A stretch of 64,000 nucleotides of DNA from Solenopsis invicta (GCF_016802725.1 NC_052665.1:11538501-11602500); one strand, 5' to 3'; shown: positions 22,935 through 35,993, counted from the stretch's first letter. The notes: generated from the sequence alone by a model not told the origin. Made by a program: numbers and translations.

Positions 22935-23290
22935 CTGTTAATGTAACCTATTGAGAACTCTAGAACTCTGTGAAAACTATGAAATACCATAGTCAAAAAC
23001 AATTTTTTCAAAACTTGAGGTGCGGACAAAAAAATTAAAAAAATTTTTTTAAAATATTTAATAACGAAAACTATTGTTTATACTTATTGAGAACTTTGGA
23101 ACTCTTCGAGAACTATAGAATTCCATAGTCAAAATCAATTATTTCGAAACTTGAGGTGCCACGCCAAGTTGCCACCTCATATTTTCACATTATCATTTTT
23201 GATGTTATTTCGGCGGAACTCTTGTTATAAACTATCTGGAACTCTAGAACTATTGAGTGTGCAAATAGAACTTGCATAAAAACTCGCGGT
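22935..23290. repeat. Degenerate tandem repeat, about 135-bp unit
   Basis: Two clear units share GAACTCTAGAACTC against GAACTTTGGAACTC, then ACCATAGTCAAAA against TCCATAGTCAAAA, then AACTTGAGGTGC in both. A third, more diverged unit from about 23215 keeps GGAACTCTAGAACT and GAGGTGC. Confidence 0.65.
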
Positions 23291-23489
23291 ACAGAAAAAT
23301 GAGGTGCTAATTTCACAGAGACGCGGTAGAGTCACTTAAAAAATATTTCTTCTATCTTACGTGGCGGAATCCTCCGTTTAATTACGTTGAATGATGGAGG
23401 CGGCGAATGAAATCCTCTTAATAAAATATTCGAAGAGAATGCTTCAATATAAAGATTCCATAAAAAATGCGTACATTAAATAATTTCAT
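23291..23489. other. AT-rich DNA
   Basis: No feature seen. Confidence 0.3.
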
Positions 23490-23900
23490 TACACTGTAAA
23501 AAGTCAAGACCAATTTTCGGGTGAATTAGTTTTGCGTGTAGACGATTGTCCTATATACCGCGCGCGTGGACACGTCGAAGACATAATATCGGTGGACGGA
23601 AATGTCGAAAACGGAGGCCGGAGTGCAAGCGGAAAACATAATAATCCGGGCGCCCGGGTCGGGGTAATGATGATTACCGTGCACTCAGCTTCGCCCGAAT
23701 TAATTTAACGGCACTGTGCTCGTTGTCCCGCCACGCACGGCAGCTCGGCATGCGAGAGTCCGAAACGCCGCCGTTCATTAGGCCGCTCCGTGCCGCTTTC
23801 CAATTCGGGCCGCGATGCGTTGAGGCGATGAACGTTCCTCTTCGCCTGTCTTTGGCGCGTGCACTTTGCGACATTGCCAGATCATAAACGATCGAATGCA
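23490..23900. other. CpG-rich island
   Basis: High CpG content with sharp AT-rich borders. Contains TAATGATGATTACC and GAATTAATTTAAC, which resemble homeodomain-type cores. Only a 75-codon minus frame without splice support. Candidate regulatory DNA. Confidence 0.35.
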
Positions 23901-24640
23901 TATGAGAATTAACAAACTTTGAGACTTCTAAATGTAATAAAACTAAATAAGTACAAAACCAATAATTAGTAAAGTATGGTAATCCCTTCAGAAATACGAT
24001 AACCTTTTCAAATTATATTTGTTCCTCTTCGATGTTGCTTTTATTTGTTACAAAAGCGACATAAAATATTATCATTTTTAACTGCTTGTTAAAAAAAAAC
24101 ATTCTAATGGAAATTCGATACATTGAAAAGTTAATAAACTTTCATTAGTTAAAATGGTTATATCATCATATTTAACTTTCGCTTATATATTTTTCGTCGT
24201 TACCGCATGGGAATACAGCGTATCAGCTTTGATATATAAATGTTCCTAATTTTCAGTAAAATACCCAGAAAGTAATTATTATGTAAAATCTTTATTCTAA
24301 AGAGTCCCGTATAAGAGAAGTAGATATTACAGCTATTACAGCTCCTGTGGGTATTATGGCTACATCTATTATCTCTATTATTAGATGACAAATTCTAACA
24401 ATTGTTAACAAAACTCATTCATTTAGTAGTCATTTAGTAGTTATTTTTTAGTGGTATTAATATGCCAATACACAATGGCTAAAATCCTTACAAACTATTT
24501 TTATCTTTGAGTACTTTGAAAATTTTCAAGGTACATTTAAATAGCTTAATTATATATACTTCCTCATTGTTTCTCTTAATTGTATTATCATGAATATATA
24601 TCACGCTCCACTGCATTAGTATTTCATATTACTGATCCAG
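23901..24640. other. AT-rich DNA
   Basis: No feature seen. A near-duplicate CATTTAGTAG word occurs at about 24420-24440. Confidence 0.35.
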
Positions 24641-25080
24641 AATTAAAGCGTAGGAAAGCAAACCGCACCAATGTGTTCACTCGACCTGGTTTCTAGCATT
24701 CTCTCCGCGAAGCAATGGAACGATAAGCGTCGCCGAAGCCAAGCGATAACGTGGAATCGTCGAGCGGTAAAGTACGTTGCTGAGTTGCCCGTCTCAAACT
24801 TTTCCACCAAGAATTCCGCCACCTTCGGGCGGCCCGACAAAAGTTTTCGCCTAAATTCCCGTGGGTGCAGCGCGCGCATGCGTGTGTGCGTGTGTGTTTG
24901 TGTGCGTTTGTATGAAGAAAAGAGTAAAGAAGAGGATTGGAGGGATCGTCACACTGTTCTGCAACCACCGTCTGCTACCCTGTCATTTCTGTTTCACCGG
25001 CATAAGGAACCGTCGCTATATATCCCGGATAACATGGACGCCGCCGGGGATGCCTCTGCTGCGAGATTCGAATGAGAAAT
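24641..25080. other. GC-rich patch with (GT)n-like microsatellite
   Basis: A GTGTGTGCGTGTGTGTTTGTG run lies at about 24880-24905. Frames up to 134 codons overlap on both strands; the plus frame translates the microsatellite as RVCVCVC, so they are not supported as genes. Confidence 0.4.
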
Positions 25081-25690
25081 ATCGATATATCGATGTCGAA
25101 GAACAATGTATTTAAATTAAACAGGATGTCACAAAATATGTGTGAACAAATAAAGAACAATGTGATATAATTGAAGACTTTGAAATTATAGAAGAGTCAT
25201 AAGACTTTTTTTCTAGAGAAGCAAGAAAAAATTAATTTTAAGATTGTAATGACAGATATAATTGAGACTACGTACATATAACTATTAAATATATAAAAAT
25301 ATATATTTATATTTTATAAATTACAAATAATCTGCATAAAGATGTCTGAATATATTATATACATTTTTATTCCTTAAATTTATATTCCTAATTTATATTT
25401 TGTTAAGAATCAAAATCTTTAATATTTTTCATAATTTGTAAATTTCTATTTATATATTTTTAATTTAGGAAAATATAATAATTTCATTAAATTTGTTTTA
25501 CTATTTAATTAAATTATACAAACTAATATTTGCTATTGCAATTGGTTAATTCTTCCGCACCATCCATTACTTCCGACTTATACATTATCACGAATCGAGC
25601 ACAGCGTAATTCGGCAAAGCGCATCTTAAATGCCGGCACGATCCCTGAAATGTTATCAGGGAATTAGCGTCCGCCCTTCTATTCATATTA
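25081..25690. other. Very AT-rich DNA
   Basis: ATATATTTATATTTTAT-type sequence. No gene. Confidence 0.4.
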
Positions 25691-26270
25691 TTTCATTAAC
25701 CTTTTTTTAATTGTGCATCTCTGACAAACACGCGTCGCGGCTGTCCTAAAAATGAATAATTCTTAAAAGTTAATCCGGTGGCAAACAAAATTTCCGCGCA
25801 AGGTTCTCCTACAGGCAAGGTTCTCCTACAGGCTCTCTCTCTCTTTTCCGCCTTGCGCCCTTTCGTCCTGCATCTGCCAAGATTCTGTGCGGATCGGTGT
25901 ACGTGAGCAAACACGCATACACGCACGAACCTGGCATTGATGTGCGCGCAAATGTGCGTGCTCTCGCGGCATTCACGTGAGAAAACTCCCTGGAGAAATA
26001 ACCGAGTTGTATGTAATGCACGCCGAGGCATTGTAAGGGGGTGTAAAAGGCAAACTTGGTAGGGGAAAGAAGGAAAGCGAGACGCAAAAGAAGAAGAGGA
26101 AGAGGAAGAGGAAGAAGAAGAAGAAAAGTAAGTAGAAGAGAGCGTCGGTCTTCCACCTTGCAGGTGCAAAATGTGCGTCGCCTCTCTTTTCGCTCTCTCA
26201 AATCCTCCCGATGCTTCCCTCTTCTCCTTTCCAACGACGTGTATTTATTATTTTATTAGTGCTCAGCGCG
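25691..26270. repeat. GC-moderate patch with tandem duplication and GAA/GAG repeat
   Basis: A 17-base unit GCAAGGTTCTCCTACAG is repeated exactly at 25798-25831. From about 26086 to 26127 the plus strand is an (AAG/AGG)n purine repeat. Minus frames of 141-157 codons run through it as poly-Ser or poly-Leu and are dismissed as low-complexity. Confidence 0.6.
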
Positions 26271-26596
26271 GAAGCTATGAAAAACTGAAGGCCTGAGCGG
26301 AAGGAAGAGGGCGTGAAACACAAGTGTTAATTCTCCAGATGTAATGAGTGTGCCTGATAACCATTTCTCTTCGAAAGACAAAGGATAAACGAATAGTTCA
26401 ATTATATTAATCCTTATTTATTCTTTTATATTTTAAGAAAAACTCAATAATTTCAGTAAATTCGTTTAATTATTCAGTTAAATGCAAATTCACTTATGAA
26501 AGAGAAATATTGACAATTCGTTAATTATTTTTTCTTCAGCAATCATTTTGGTTTAGATAATTTTTTATACTGAGAATAGTGCCTTATATTAAGACA
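26271..26596. other. AT-rich DNA
   Basis: No feature seen. Confidence 0.3.
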
Positions 26597-26745
26597 TATT
26601 AGTGCTACTAAAACGGCGGGCTACTAATTGAATAATTCTATAAACAATTGTTAAAATTCGTCATCTATAAAGGAGATAATGGGGGTGGCTATAATGTCCA
26701 TAGTAGCCATAATACCCCCTTCTCCTCTAATGCCTTAAGATGATA
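26597..26745. repeat. Dispersed repeat, copy 1 (pairs with 48855-48975)
   Basis: TTAGTGCTACTA, GGGCTACTAATTGA, AATTCGTCA and ATAATACCCCCTTCTCCTCT match TTAGCGCCACTA, AGGCTACTCAACAA, AATTCGTCA and ATAATACCACCTTCTCTTCT in order. GGTGGCTATAATG is also partly inverted within this copy (TAGCCATAATACCCCC). Confidence 0.55.
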
Positions 26746-27340
26746 ATAATTAAGGCTCTCTGATTAGTTGATAACATTTTAAGAAGATACTTAAAACAAT
26801 CTTAAATATAAAAATTGACTATATATCAGCTTTATAAGCATGTTCGGACAAGTAACGCTGCAGCGGTAATGTCTTACACTGCGAAGAGAAATCGATTCTA
26901 CCGTCAGTCGATAAAGCTTTAGAAATCTGAAGATAACTACTAATTTATTTATGAAATACAGAAATAATAAATAATATATAAAAATCAAATAAAAAAAAAA
27001 AACATATACTTAAAATACGTCACGTGCAAAATGCAAACTGCAAATGTATAGAATTGTCATTAAACTTTTAAATTATTGACAAATATGTTATTTAATTATA
27101 TTTTTCGATATATTTACTTGTTTTCTAAGCTCAAAAACAAATACAATATCTGTTAACATTAAATTGAAATATTCAATCATGAAGACTGATTTTTAACAGC
27201 AGATGGACACATTTATGCTATTACCGCAACATTTATAATTACGTAAAAGTAATTGTAGAAAGTTCAAAATTTTTTCTGGACAAGTAAAAAGCTAATATCA
27301 AAGGAATCGCCACGAACCAATAGTTAAAAATTCGGTCGGT
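26746..27340. other. AT-rich DNA
   Basis: An A-run lies at about 26991-27002. No supported gene. Confidence 0.35.
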
Positions 27341-27800
27341 TCAAATAAAACGTTTAAATGTGCGACGCGAGGGCGACGACCTGGGTCGCATTTCAGATTC
27401 GGCCGATTGTCGGCGCGGCTATGTATGTGAAACACGCGAGTGCAACTTCCGAAGTTTATTAAATAATAAGCGAGTTAAGCCGACGCGGCGTTGCCCGTAG
27501 AGGCAGATATTTAAAGTGCCCGTCCGTGTCCACGTCCATCCGTACTAATTACCTAACCGTCGCACCGACCACCGGGCATCACGCTAGTGGACAGGCGGTG
27601 AATCTCGTCTGCGGACGACCGGACGAAATTAACCGGCGCGCGATCATCGCCGCACGCGCGATGCTCCCCGATCGATATTATATCTGTTTGTGCCCGCGCG
27701 ACTGACACAATTTCCATTCTGCGACGCTGTCAATTAGCGAAGCCGTACCGCGAATTTGGCAAGATGCACACCGCGATTCATCGATCTCGTCGATTTTCAT
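27341..27800. other. CpG-rich island with few open frames, enhancer-like
   Basis: One of the most CpG-dense patches, yet no frame of 60 codons or more on either strand, which argues against coding. It holds several TAATTA-type words (TACTAATTACC, AATTAACC). A transcriptional enhancer or promoter is the likeliest reading. Confidence 0.4.
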
Positions 27801-28976
27801 ATATTTTCGTACGAGATTATTTTCAAGTGACGGCAAGTCATCACGGAAAATTCAGAACACTAGATAAAACAGCTCTACAGAATTTTTGATATTATATAAA
27901 TTTATACAAATTACAAATTTAATATTATACTGTTAACCCCTCAATACACTTGGTCAAAATACGCGATCTCCGCGATGACAGCCGTTCACGAAGCGCTGAA
28001 TAAAAACCAATCAGCGTATCGGAAAAGCGACAATAATAAACTTTGAGAATTCGAGTATCGATGCAATGCACTTGTACAGATAGAACTTATTTTAGTTAAG
28101 TTAAAATGTATTTTATTTCGACGACATCTGACTCGGGGAAAGATAAATATAATTATTAATATATTCGATGAGTTATAAATTTAAAAACAACATAACATTT
28201 AATAAAGCTTTGATGGAAGTATAGTTAGAGATGAAAAAAAACAAATATTTTAACTTTACAATAATAAACCAAATAAAAAAACTAGTTTTTATGGAAGCCT
28301 GGAAAAGCCTGTTTTCTACCAAAATATTAAAAAGATATAAAATTTATTTTTTTTATATTCATCATAGTTAAAACATTTGATACCTATGTTATTTCAAGAT
28401 AATATTTTTTTGTAGTTATAATTTCAAATCAAAGCAGAAACTAAGATTGTCGCGATAATGAGTTAATAATGTCATTATATCGTGAAGCACTAAACTGTAA
28501 TTATTTTACAGCCATAGTCACAAATACTAATACTATTAATTATAATCATTATACTTTCCTCTCAATATAGCAATAGCTGAACATATTACAAAAAATTAAA
28601 AAAGAATTTGCTGCTGTCTAGTTTTTGATAAGTCGTGCATGAAAACTTTACATAGTAATTTAATTATGTCAAAGTGAAACAAATATCATTTAATTTTCTT
28701 CCGTTCCGTTACAAATAATTCCAAAACAGTTTCATGCTAATTTTAATACACTTTTAATATTTAATATATTATAATTGTGAAATTATTTATTATAATTGTT
28801 TCAATTTCAATAAATTACGATAACGTGAAGAATTGCAAGCCCGATGGAAGAAGTAATATAAGCTGCTTTGCAAAGAGGATAATCTTACAAAGTCAAAACT
28901 TGCGCGGAATCGTCTTGAATTAAAACGAAATCATTTCAACCCTTCGCGACCGCACTTCTGAGGACTGCTGATCACA

Positions 28977-28980
<4 letters not shown>
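27801..28980. other. AT-rich DNA
   Basis: No supported frame; short CpG patch at 27955-28060. Confidence 0.35.

Positions 28981-29015
<35 letters not shown>
28981..29015. repeat. (GA)n microsatellite
   Basis: Uninterrupted AG dinucleotides for about 34 bases, followed by AAAGAGGGAGACAGAGAG. Confidence 0.9.
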
Positions 29016-29020
<5 letters not shown>

Positions 29021-29041
29021 GGAGACAGAGAGTCACCCAAC

Positions 29042-29359
29042 ATGGGTAAGAGGCAGTCGTGGACAAGTTCGGGCTCTCTGTCCCGGCGGACATTCTCGGA
29101 TTCGCAGAGATCCCAATCTCTTAGGCGGGTCGCATCTCTTTTCGGTTCCAGTCAGTCAGTCACAAGATCCCACTCATCCCACGCTTCTCTGCCTCCCACA
29201 CCTACCCCTGTAACCACCCCTCCGTTCACCCGCTCCTTCTATACTCTAGAGACCCATTGCAACTTTAAGCGCCTCGCATTACGGGCGTTCGACTCGTTTC
29301 TCTCGTTTCGGGCTTCGCCCGAGGCTACCTCCCTTCTTTTCTGTGTGCTCTTAATTTAG
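29042..29359 (+). CDS. Candidate first coding exon or small ORF, Ser/Arg-rich
   Basis: ATG at 29042 in the context CCAACATGG opens 105 codons. The first 60 or so residues are Ser/Arg/Pro-rich (MGKRQSWTSSGSLSRRTFSD, then SQSLRRVASLFGSSQS and SLPPTPTPVTTPP), with several RRxS-type kinase-site-like words. This resembles a disordered N-terminus. A possible donor, CCT then GTAACC, lies at about 29211, which would end the exon after PTPTP. It lies just downstream of a (GA)n tract, as leader exons in insects often do. No family is recognised and no matching exon is seen downstream. Confidence 0.28.
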   Translation: MGKRQSWTSSGSLSRRTFSDSQRSQSLRRVASLFGSSQSVTRSHSSHASLPPTPTPVTTPPFTRSFYTLETHCNFKRLALRAFDSFLSFRASPEATSLLFCVLLI

Positions 29360-31850
29360 CCATCTACTACCCTCCCGGTCGCTGGCGTGCCTCTCTGCCT
29401 CCCCCGTGAGCTACCGAATTCATTTCAGATGTTTATCTCCAGCAGGAGAGAATTGACTTAAAAACGGATTATGCTCGGACGATCGCGCGAGTTTCGTTTA
29501 TTGAGATCAAGTATCATCTTAGGTCATACCGTTTCGCTTTAGCTACGTGCGATATCAGATTATACTAACTGAACAATCTTCCAATGTTTTTTTTTTAGGA
29601 TTTATTAAATATCTAAAATTTTTGAATAAATTTTCAATAAAAATAAATAACAGAAACATTACTCATAAAAAGAAAAAAAATAGTATAAATAAATACTTCA
29701 TCAATATAGAAAATACGACAAATGTATTTATGTGTTTTATTAATGGCAATGATGTCTTTATAATGTATCATCAACGTTACTCAAATTAAGCTGGATATTA
29801 TTTTAATAACAGCGACCGGGGCAAATAATTGCGATTTTACTTGTTTCGTTAGCCGATCAATTATTGAAAGTTCGAAATGAGATAAATAATTAATAATTCA
29901 CGAGTAAATGAATTACACAACGAATCGATTAATGGGACTGCATACTTTAAATTGCAATTAGTCAATCGTAATTAATTCGTAATCAGTCAATGGAGCCCTT
30001 TTCAATCATGCGGGATTTTGGAACGATAGGATTCGCGTAACGTAAATGAATATCATAATTTCGAGTTCTCGACATTGATCGGGCTAGCGCCGAGGTTGAA
30101 GCGTCCTTTCGCTAAATCGCCGACATCGACCTCGAGTAACAATCTCAGTTGACACATTGAAAATTTAACCTGCGTCCGTCTTTGGGCCCTAAGGAAGCTA
30201 CGGAGTTCATCATCTATTATTAGGCAGGAGCATAACCTATCTTCGGCTTGGCATCCTTAAGAAGCTGGAATAAGTGATGAGGAGCTTCAATTTCATCGTT
30301 CTTATAGAGTCAGCAGCAAAAATGATTATGAATTATTTTCTTTTTTCAATAAGCAGTAAGTAATCCTCAATAAATCATTGGCGGATTTTAATAGTTTTAG
30401 TCCTTAATAAAGTATCTACTATTTTCTTTTCACATGTAGAGAGCGGAAGATGTAGAAGGAGAAAGAAGCAGAAAGAGCTAACACGAAGGGTTAATTAAGT
30501 GTTTGCTCGTCCGTGAAGCTCAGCTTGCGCGTCTCCAAGTGCAAACTACCACTGTCACACGTACAAACGACAGCGTCTGATAACCGCTATTAAATCTAGT
30601 CCTTTCATACTGCATACAGTGGCGATTGCTATACATTCTCTTTGTATGTCGTGCGAACTTCTCCTAATTTAAATCCCCAATGAAAAAGAAAGCGTTGCAA
30701 AAAGAAAAAAATGCCGTAGCAATTTAAGAGAATTACTTTGTAAGTATCATTTACACATCTAATTTGCCGTTAGTCTTAAATGGTTCGCGAATTAGCGTGT
30801 TATTTACTGCTTAGGATAAACGCAGAGAAAAGATGCAATAGAGACTGCGCGAGATAACAGAAAACGAATATATGATGGCAGCTAATTCTTCACATTAAAA
30901 GAAAGATGTTATTTGTGACTACTTGAAAACAGCAAGTAGGCCATGTACAGTTACCTTATATAGTAGTAAGTCACCCTCATAAAATAAACGCGTGGCGTTT
31001 TGTTTCTCATAAGAAAAGAAACACATAAAAATAAAAAGTGGGGATTATTCTAGTAAAATAATATTTCTAATGAATTCCTTTGAAAAGATCAAAGGAAAAA
31101 AAGAATTAATTTGACAATTTTTAATTCAATACAAATAGTTATTAAAAATATGTCTCAACCATTTCAACATAATAAAATTTTGTAACAAAGCTTGTTAATT
31201 GAAACTTGCTGTGATTAAGCTAACTTTTTAAACTTACAATATTGGAGCCATATAAATATAATAGATGTAACTATACATAAAAAGCAATACATTATTATTA
31301 ATGTGAACACGGTTTACTATTAACGCGTTCATATCTCGTTCTCTTAATTATGTTGTCATAATATTTTATAATACAATTTATTATATGTAAATTCCGTATA
31401 AATTAAGATAACTGCAAAGATATAGTTGCATGAGAGAATGCGCGTATTATAATTATGATCATAATGCATTGTTGAAGTAACTATGATTTGAAGGATTAAA
31501 ATAATTAGATATAAATTTACAATCGGCATTGAAAAGGATTATAAATTATAATTAAATTATGATGATTGTTACCATTTTTTCTTTCAATGATAGAAATAAA
31601 GGAATTTGACCATCATATCAATTAAATTAGAAAAGTAGAAACAATTAGACAAATTGTTCGTAGTTTTCAAGTAGTCGAATAATGTGCTACGCGGCATCGT
31701 ACATGGATCCCTTCACTAACACATTTACAATCAACGAGCTTTATCGAATGAAGTTTCCCGCAACGCTTCAATCAGCTTCGCAGAAGCGAACGATCGCACG
31801 AATCCTGCGGCAAAATGAGCACCGGTGCGTCAATAGATCCTAAAACATTA
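29360..31850. other. Intergenic or intronic DNA
   Basis: Mostly AT-rich, with GC-moderate stretches at 29990-30300 and 30480-30660 that have no supported frames. TAGGCCATGTACAGTTACCTTATATA at 30935-30960 recurs in related form at about 63135-63163. Confidence 0.35.
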
Positions 31851-32330
31851 CTCGATGCCACAGAGAGAAAGAGAAAGTGAGACAGATAGAAAGGAAGAGA
31901 GAGAGAGGAAGCGAGCGAACCCTTTGGTAGACGTATCGCAGAACGCGGAAGCTGGCACTAAAGGGACACATTTACGTCTTCCCAGGAGTGCGTTAGCTAG
32001 CTGGCTAGCCGTCGGCCAAGCTGGCCGACCCCAACCCCCCGTTGACCAACCTCCCTTTCGCCAAGCCCAACGTTGACCAGGGCCGGTCAACCTCACCAGT
32101 TTCGTCTCAAACTCAAGCTCGATCCCTCTGTTAGTCCGTGCTAATCGAATCACCGCGTATATAAGCGTACGTCGAATTCGCGGAAACTCCGTTAACCATT
32201 AGGAAAGCGGAAATTCTCCAATTATTTCGCAGTCATCGGGGAGCTTGGCGATTGGGTGAGCCGGACGTTGAGAAGTCTCGCGAATTTCCGGCAAAGTAAT
32301 GGTCAGCGTTTCTGTGAAATTTTCTCGTTA
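31851..32330. other. GC-rich patch with internal short repeats
   Basis: CGTTGACCA occurs at about 32039 and again at about 32071, and GGTCAACC at about 32085 is its partial inverse. TAGCTGGCTAGC lies at about 31998. Minus (101 codons) and plus (73 codons) frames overlap, and neither has splice support. Confidence 0.35.
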
Positions 32331-32617
32331 ATGAATTGTGTGATTCTTAACATTGTTTAGCTTGATAAAAGATGCGCCTATACTGAGAAAAGATATTTGT
32401 GACTAGAATTATTAAGCCAACCAAAATTTGCTAAGGGCATATTTTTCTATTCGACTAACAAAGAAATAAACTAGATATAAATTTTGTTTTATAAGAAATT
32501 ATGCATTTTGAACCCTATATGTTATAACACATTTTTGCATATTTCACCTATAAGTGAATGCTGAAAACCCGTCTAACAATAACTGTTCAGATAGCACAGA
32601 GTGTTCAAAAAGAACTC
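32331..32617. other. AT-rich DNA outside the large inverted repeat
   Basis: Contains TATACTGAGAAAAGATA at about 32378, a possible lone end of the CACTGAG MITE family. Nothing else. Confidence 0.3.
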
Positions 32618-33004
32618 AGGTAAAAACACAAATACTCTGCTTTGAGACACAAAAATTATATAAGAAAACAATTTATATCTTTAAAGCAGAAAATTGCATT
32701 TGTAAATCAGAGAATTTGTGTTTATAAAATAGAGAATAGTCTAAATAAGTTTAAATTAATTTTGTTATCTTTCATGTTCTCCAACCTTAACAATTATCTT
32801 TATATGCACTGTATTGCTGTTGCAACAAGAAGTATATCAATGACTTTGGATATTTATAGCAATTTTAATTTATTTGCAAATTAAAGAGATCTCGAAGAAA
32901 AAATTGTATCAAATTTTCCAGTCGGTCACGTATAGCACATTAGTGAAAGCAAACGCAAAGTAATGAAAATTATACGCAACTATCGTTTTTTTTAAATAAT
33001 TAAA

Positions 33005-35823
33005 TTAAAAGTACAAAACTATCCATTATTTTAAATGCGATAATGGATTATATCTAACAAAATGTCATATTTTTATATCAATATTAGATTCAATAAACTT
33101 CCAAATGCCAAATATTTACTAGCAAATATTTTATGAAGTTTTAACTCAATAAGAAGTTGCAAATACAATTAGTTTACAACTAAAATTGTTCATATAAAAT
33201 GTGTCAAGATGTCAAAAATGACTGCAAATATATGAATATTATTATCAGAAGTTTGTATCAAAGATAGCTCTTTTTATTTTTTATTTTAATTATTTAAAAT
33301 TTATTGCGTGTTCTGTTTAAGTGACGTTTGATTTTAGAGCCTGACTAAGGTCCAGTTTTTCATTATCCGGTTAAATTATGGTTAAACTTAACCTAATGTT
33401 TTGAATGAGCTTCGCCAATTCATAATAGTGCCATAGGTGAAGTTCATTCATTAGATAAAACATTAGGTTAAGTTGAACCATAAATTAGCAAATAATGAAA
33501 AACCGGACTTAATCATGCAATTTTTCCAGGCATTAAATATAAAAAATATTAAGATATTCTATTAAAGATTCAGTGGACTAGGCTAATCAATATAAAATAG
33601 ATCATTATTGAATTATATAAATTTTGTAGACAAAGAGAAAAAAACAGATAAACATATAGGCATATAAATATGTAAAAATATCAAAAATCTATCATTTACA
33701 TATAAGAACATACGTATATAATTTTATGAAAAAAGATATATACAAATTATATAAATATTAAATACATATTAATACTTCATAAATATATACACAAGAAATT
33801 TCACAAAATATGATAAAAATAAAAATAATCAGTCATTTAGAAGAAAAATGTTAATTTCGCCTATTTGCACAATAACTTTGTATGCAAACATGCAAAAAAT
33901 CAAAATGATAATAAATACTTTGCGAGACGTGACAAGCAAAACATAAAATTAACAATACATAATTATATCAGTTTTGCTGTTGGAAATCAATGCGATTGTT
34001 GAAAGCATTTCTATTCCTAAGCATGCAATATAATCCGTTCTTTTTAATTATCTACATCATGTACGCTCTCTCAGAAAAGATTACTAATAATAAGGATAAA
34101 CGTGTTTTTAATCTACTTAATCTTATTGCAACTTTGCACAATATAAAAAAATAAAACAGTATTAAGATGAGGTTTATAATTCCTATTCTCTTCCATCTGA
34201 ATTAAATAACGAAAACACTTGCTTTCGTGATCTTTATTTGTGATATTTTATAAAACAGGATTTTTCAAATTTTTCTCAGATCAATGTATTGTCAAATCAA
34301 GAATATTATAAGATTCAGTACAAATTTCCATTATCTAATTTAAATCTGTCTGAGTAAAGACAATACTAAGATTATTTTATTTTAAATAAAAGAATTTTTC
34401 CATTTAAGAATAAAATATTTTATTCCCAATAATAATAATAATTGTCCCTATATCAATCTTATTTTATGATACATAGAAGAGTAATAACATTAAATCTAGA
34501 AATCTCTTCTATGCATGCGTGTACCATCTTATTTTATATAAATTCATTTAAATATGTATTTATATATTTATATTTATATGTATGTATATTTATATGTACA
34601 AATATATGTATATTATATAAATATATAATTTTACTTAGTATACCTCTTCCATATGTTGGGCAATAAACTTGACAATATTGCAGTGTAACAGCAAAAGAAT
34701 GTATAATCAAAAAGAACAGATTAAACTTACAGTAGAAATTTAGCACTCACTACTTCACGAGGTCCCTCGATTTCCATCGATGTATCTTCTACTGCAATTC
34801 CACGTGACAATGCTCAGACATGGTCCAGTAACATCCTTACATCCCACGTTGATTGCACTTTATTCATTACACTCGCGACGCGAATTCGTGAAATTATACT
34901 TGTGTCAAATTTAATAACGTCAAACAATTCGCGACGTTCTTTACAAACTTTATTTCACGGAATACCTATCCCAATTTAGAAACTTAATTACAATAATAAA
35001 TGATTGAAAAGTCACGATATTTATAAAAAATATTGCAATTTTCGCGAATCTATATAAATCCGTATTTCTCTTGCTCCAACTACGATTGTGTTATTATATT
35101 ACATTATGTATATAAAATTAAAAACCAAAAAGTATTAACAAGTGATAATTAAAAAATCGAGAGATCTTCATTGACGCGTACGAAATATTTATGATTTCCG
35201 ACTTGTTTTTGTTTCGCAGCTTACGAAACTCAAATGTCACTTTATTGTTAAAAAAGATTCGTACAAAAAGTGGAATTACAAAGAGTAGATAAGAAATATA
35301 AGTCACAATAATAACAAATTAAAAATTTAGTCATATTTATAAAAAATTGTACGTATATATATTTGTTGTAAAAGATTTCAAAGTTACGTTTTTGATAAAA
35401 TATTAAAAACATTTATTCAATCGAGAATGGCATAATTAAATCTAGATTAGGGTTATTAATGTTGATTAAGATAAGTACTAAAACAAAGCAATTTTTCAAA
35501 TTTTAAACAAACTTCTTGGCAAATGTCCTTTTTTAAAGTGAAAAGATTGACTTACATCTCTTTCTCATACGATAATTTCCACATGGAAACCAGTAAGCAT
35601 AAAATATTATTACTATGTTAATATATTCAATAACAATATTTAATAAAATATAATGTTTTTGTATATGTAGTATTTATATTAATGTAGTATTTAACTTTAT
35701 ATACAACATCAATATGAATAAACTGTGATTACAACTTGGAACTGTTTTTCAAAACATTTTAACAATTTTTTGGAAAAAAAATCTATCAAATAATCTTTTC
35801 AAAATCTTTTATCCAAATTACTT
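33005..35823. other. 2.8-kb block present only in the left arm
   Basis: Homology to the right arm stops at AATAATTAA (about 33004) and resumes at AAAACGTTTAAAAATGC (about 35826). The right arm is continuous across the junction at about 40080. The block is very AT-rich, has no frame above 75 codons, and contains the MITE at 33343-33514. I see no clear terminal repeats, so insertion in the left arm and deletion in the right arm are both possible. Confidence 0.6.
33343..33514. mobile_element. Palindromic MITE
   Basis: Two arms of about 75 bp: AAGGTCCAGTTTTTCATTAT and CTTAACCTAATGTTTT at left face the inverse of AAAACATTAGGTTAAG and AATGAAAAACCGGACTT at right, around a short loop. No TIR transposase is present; non-autonomous. 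Confidence 0.7.
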
Positions 35824-35993
35824 TAAAACGTTTAAAAATGCATGAGAAAACAACATTTCTAAGTGTTATTTAATGTTAGTAACTTCTGCTTACTGAGTTC
35901 ATATCTAAATACAAACAAGCACAATAAATCGCACTGATTTCAGTAATAACAATTTCAGTAAAAAACCATCACCATATCCCTAATTCTTCTCAC

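Noticed and set aside
24671..25075. 134-codon plus ORF
   Set aside because: Crosses a GT-type microsatellite (RVCVCVC) and is overlapped by other frames; no ATG-splice model fits.
25696..26234. Minus frames of 141 and 157 codons
   Set aside because: They run through the AAG/AGG purine repeat as poly-Ser or poly-Leu in two overlapping frames; no splice sites or family features.
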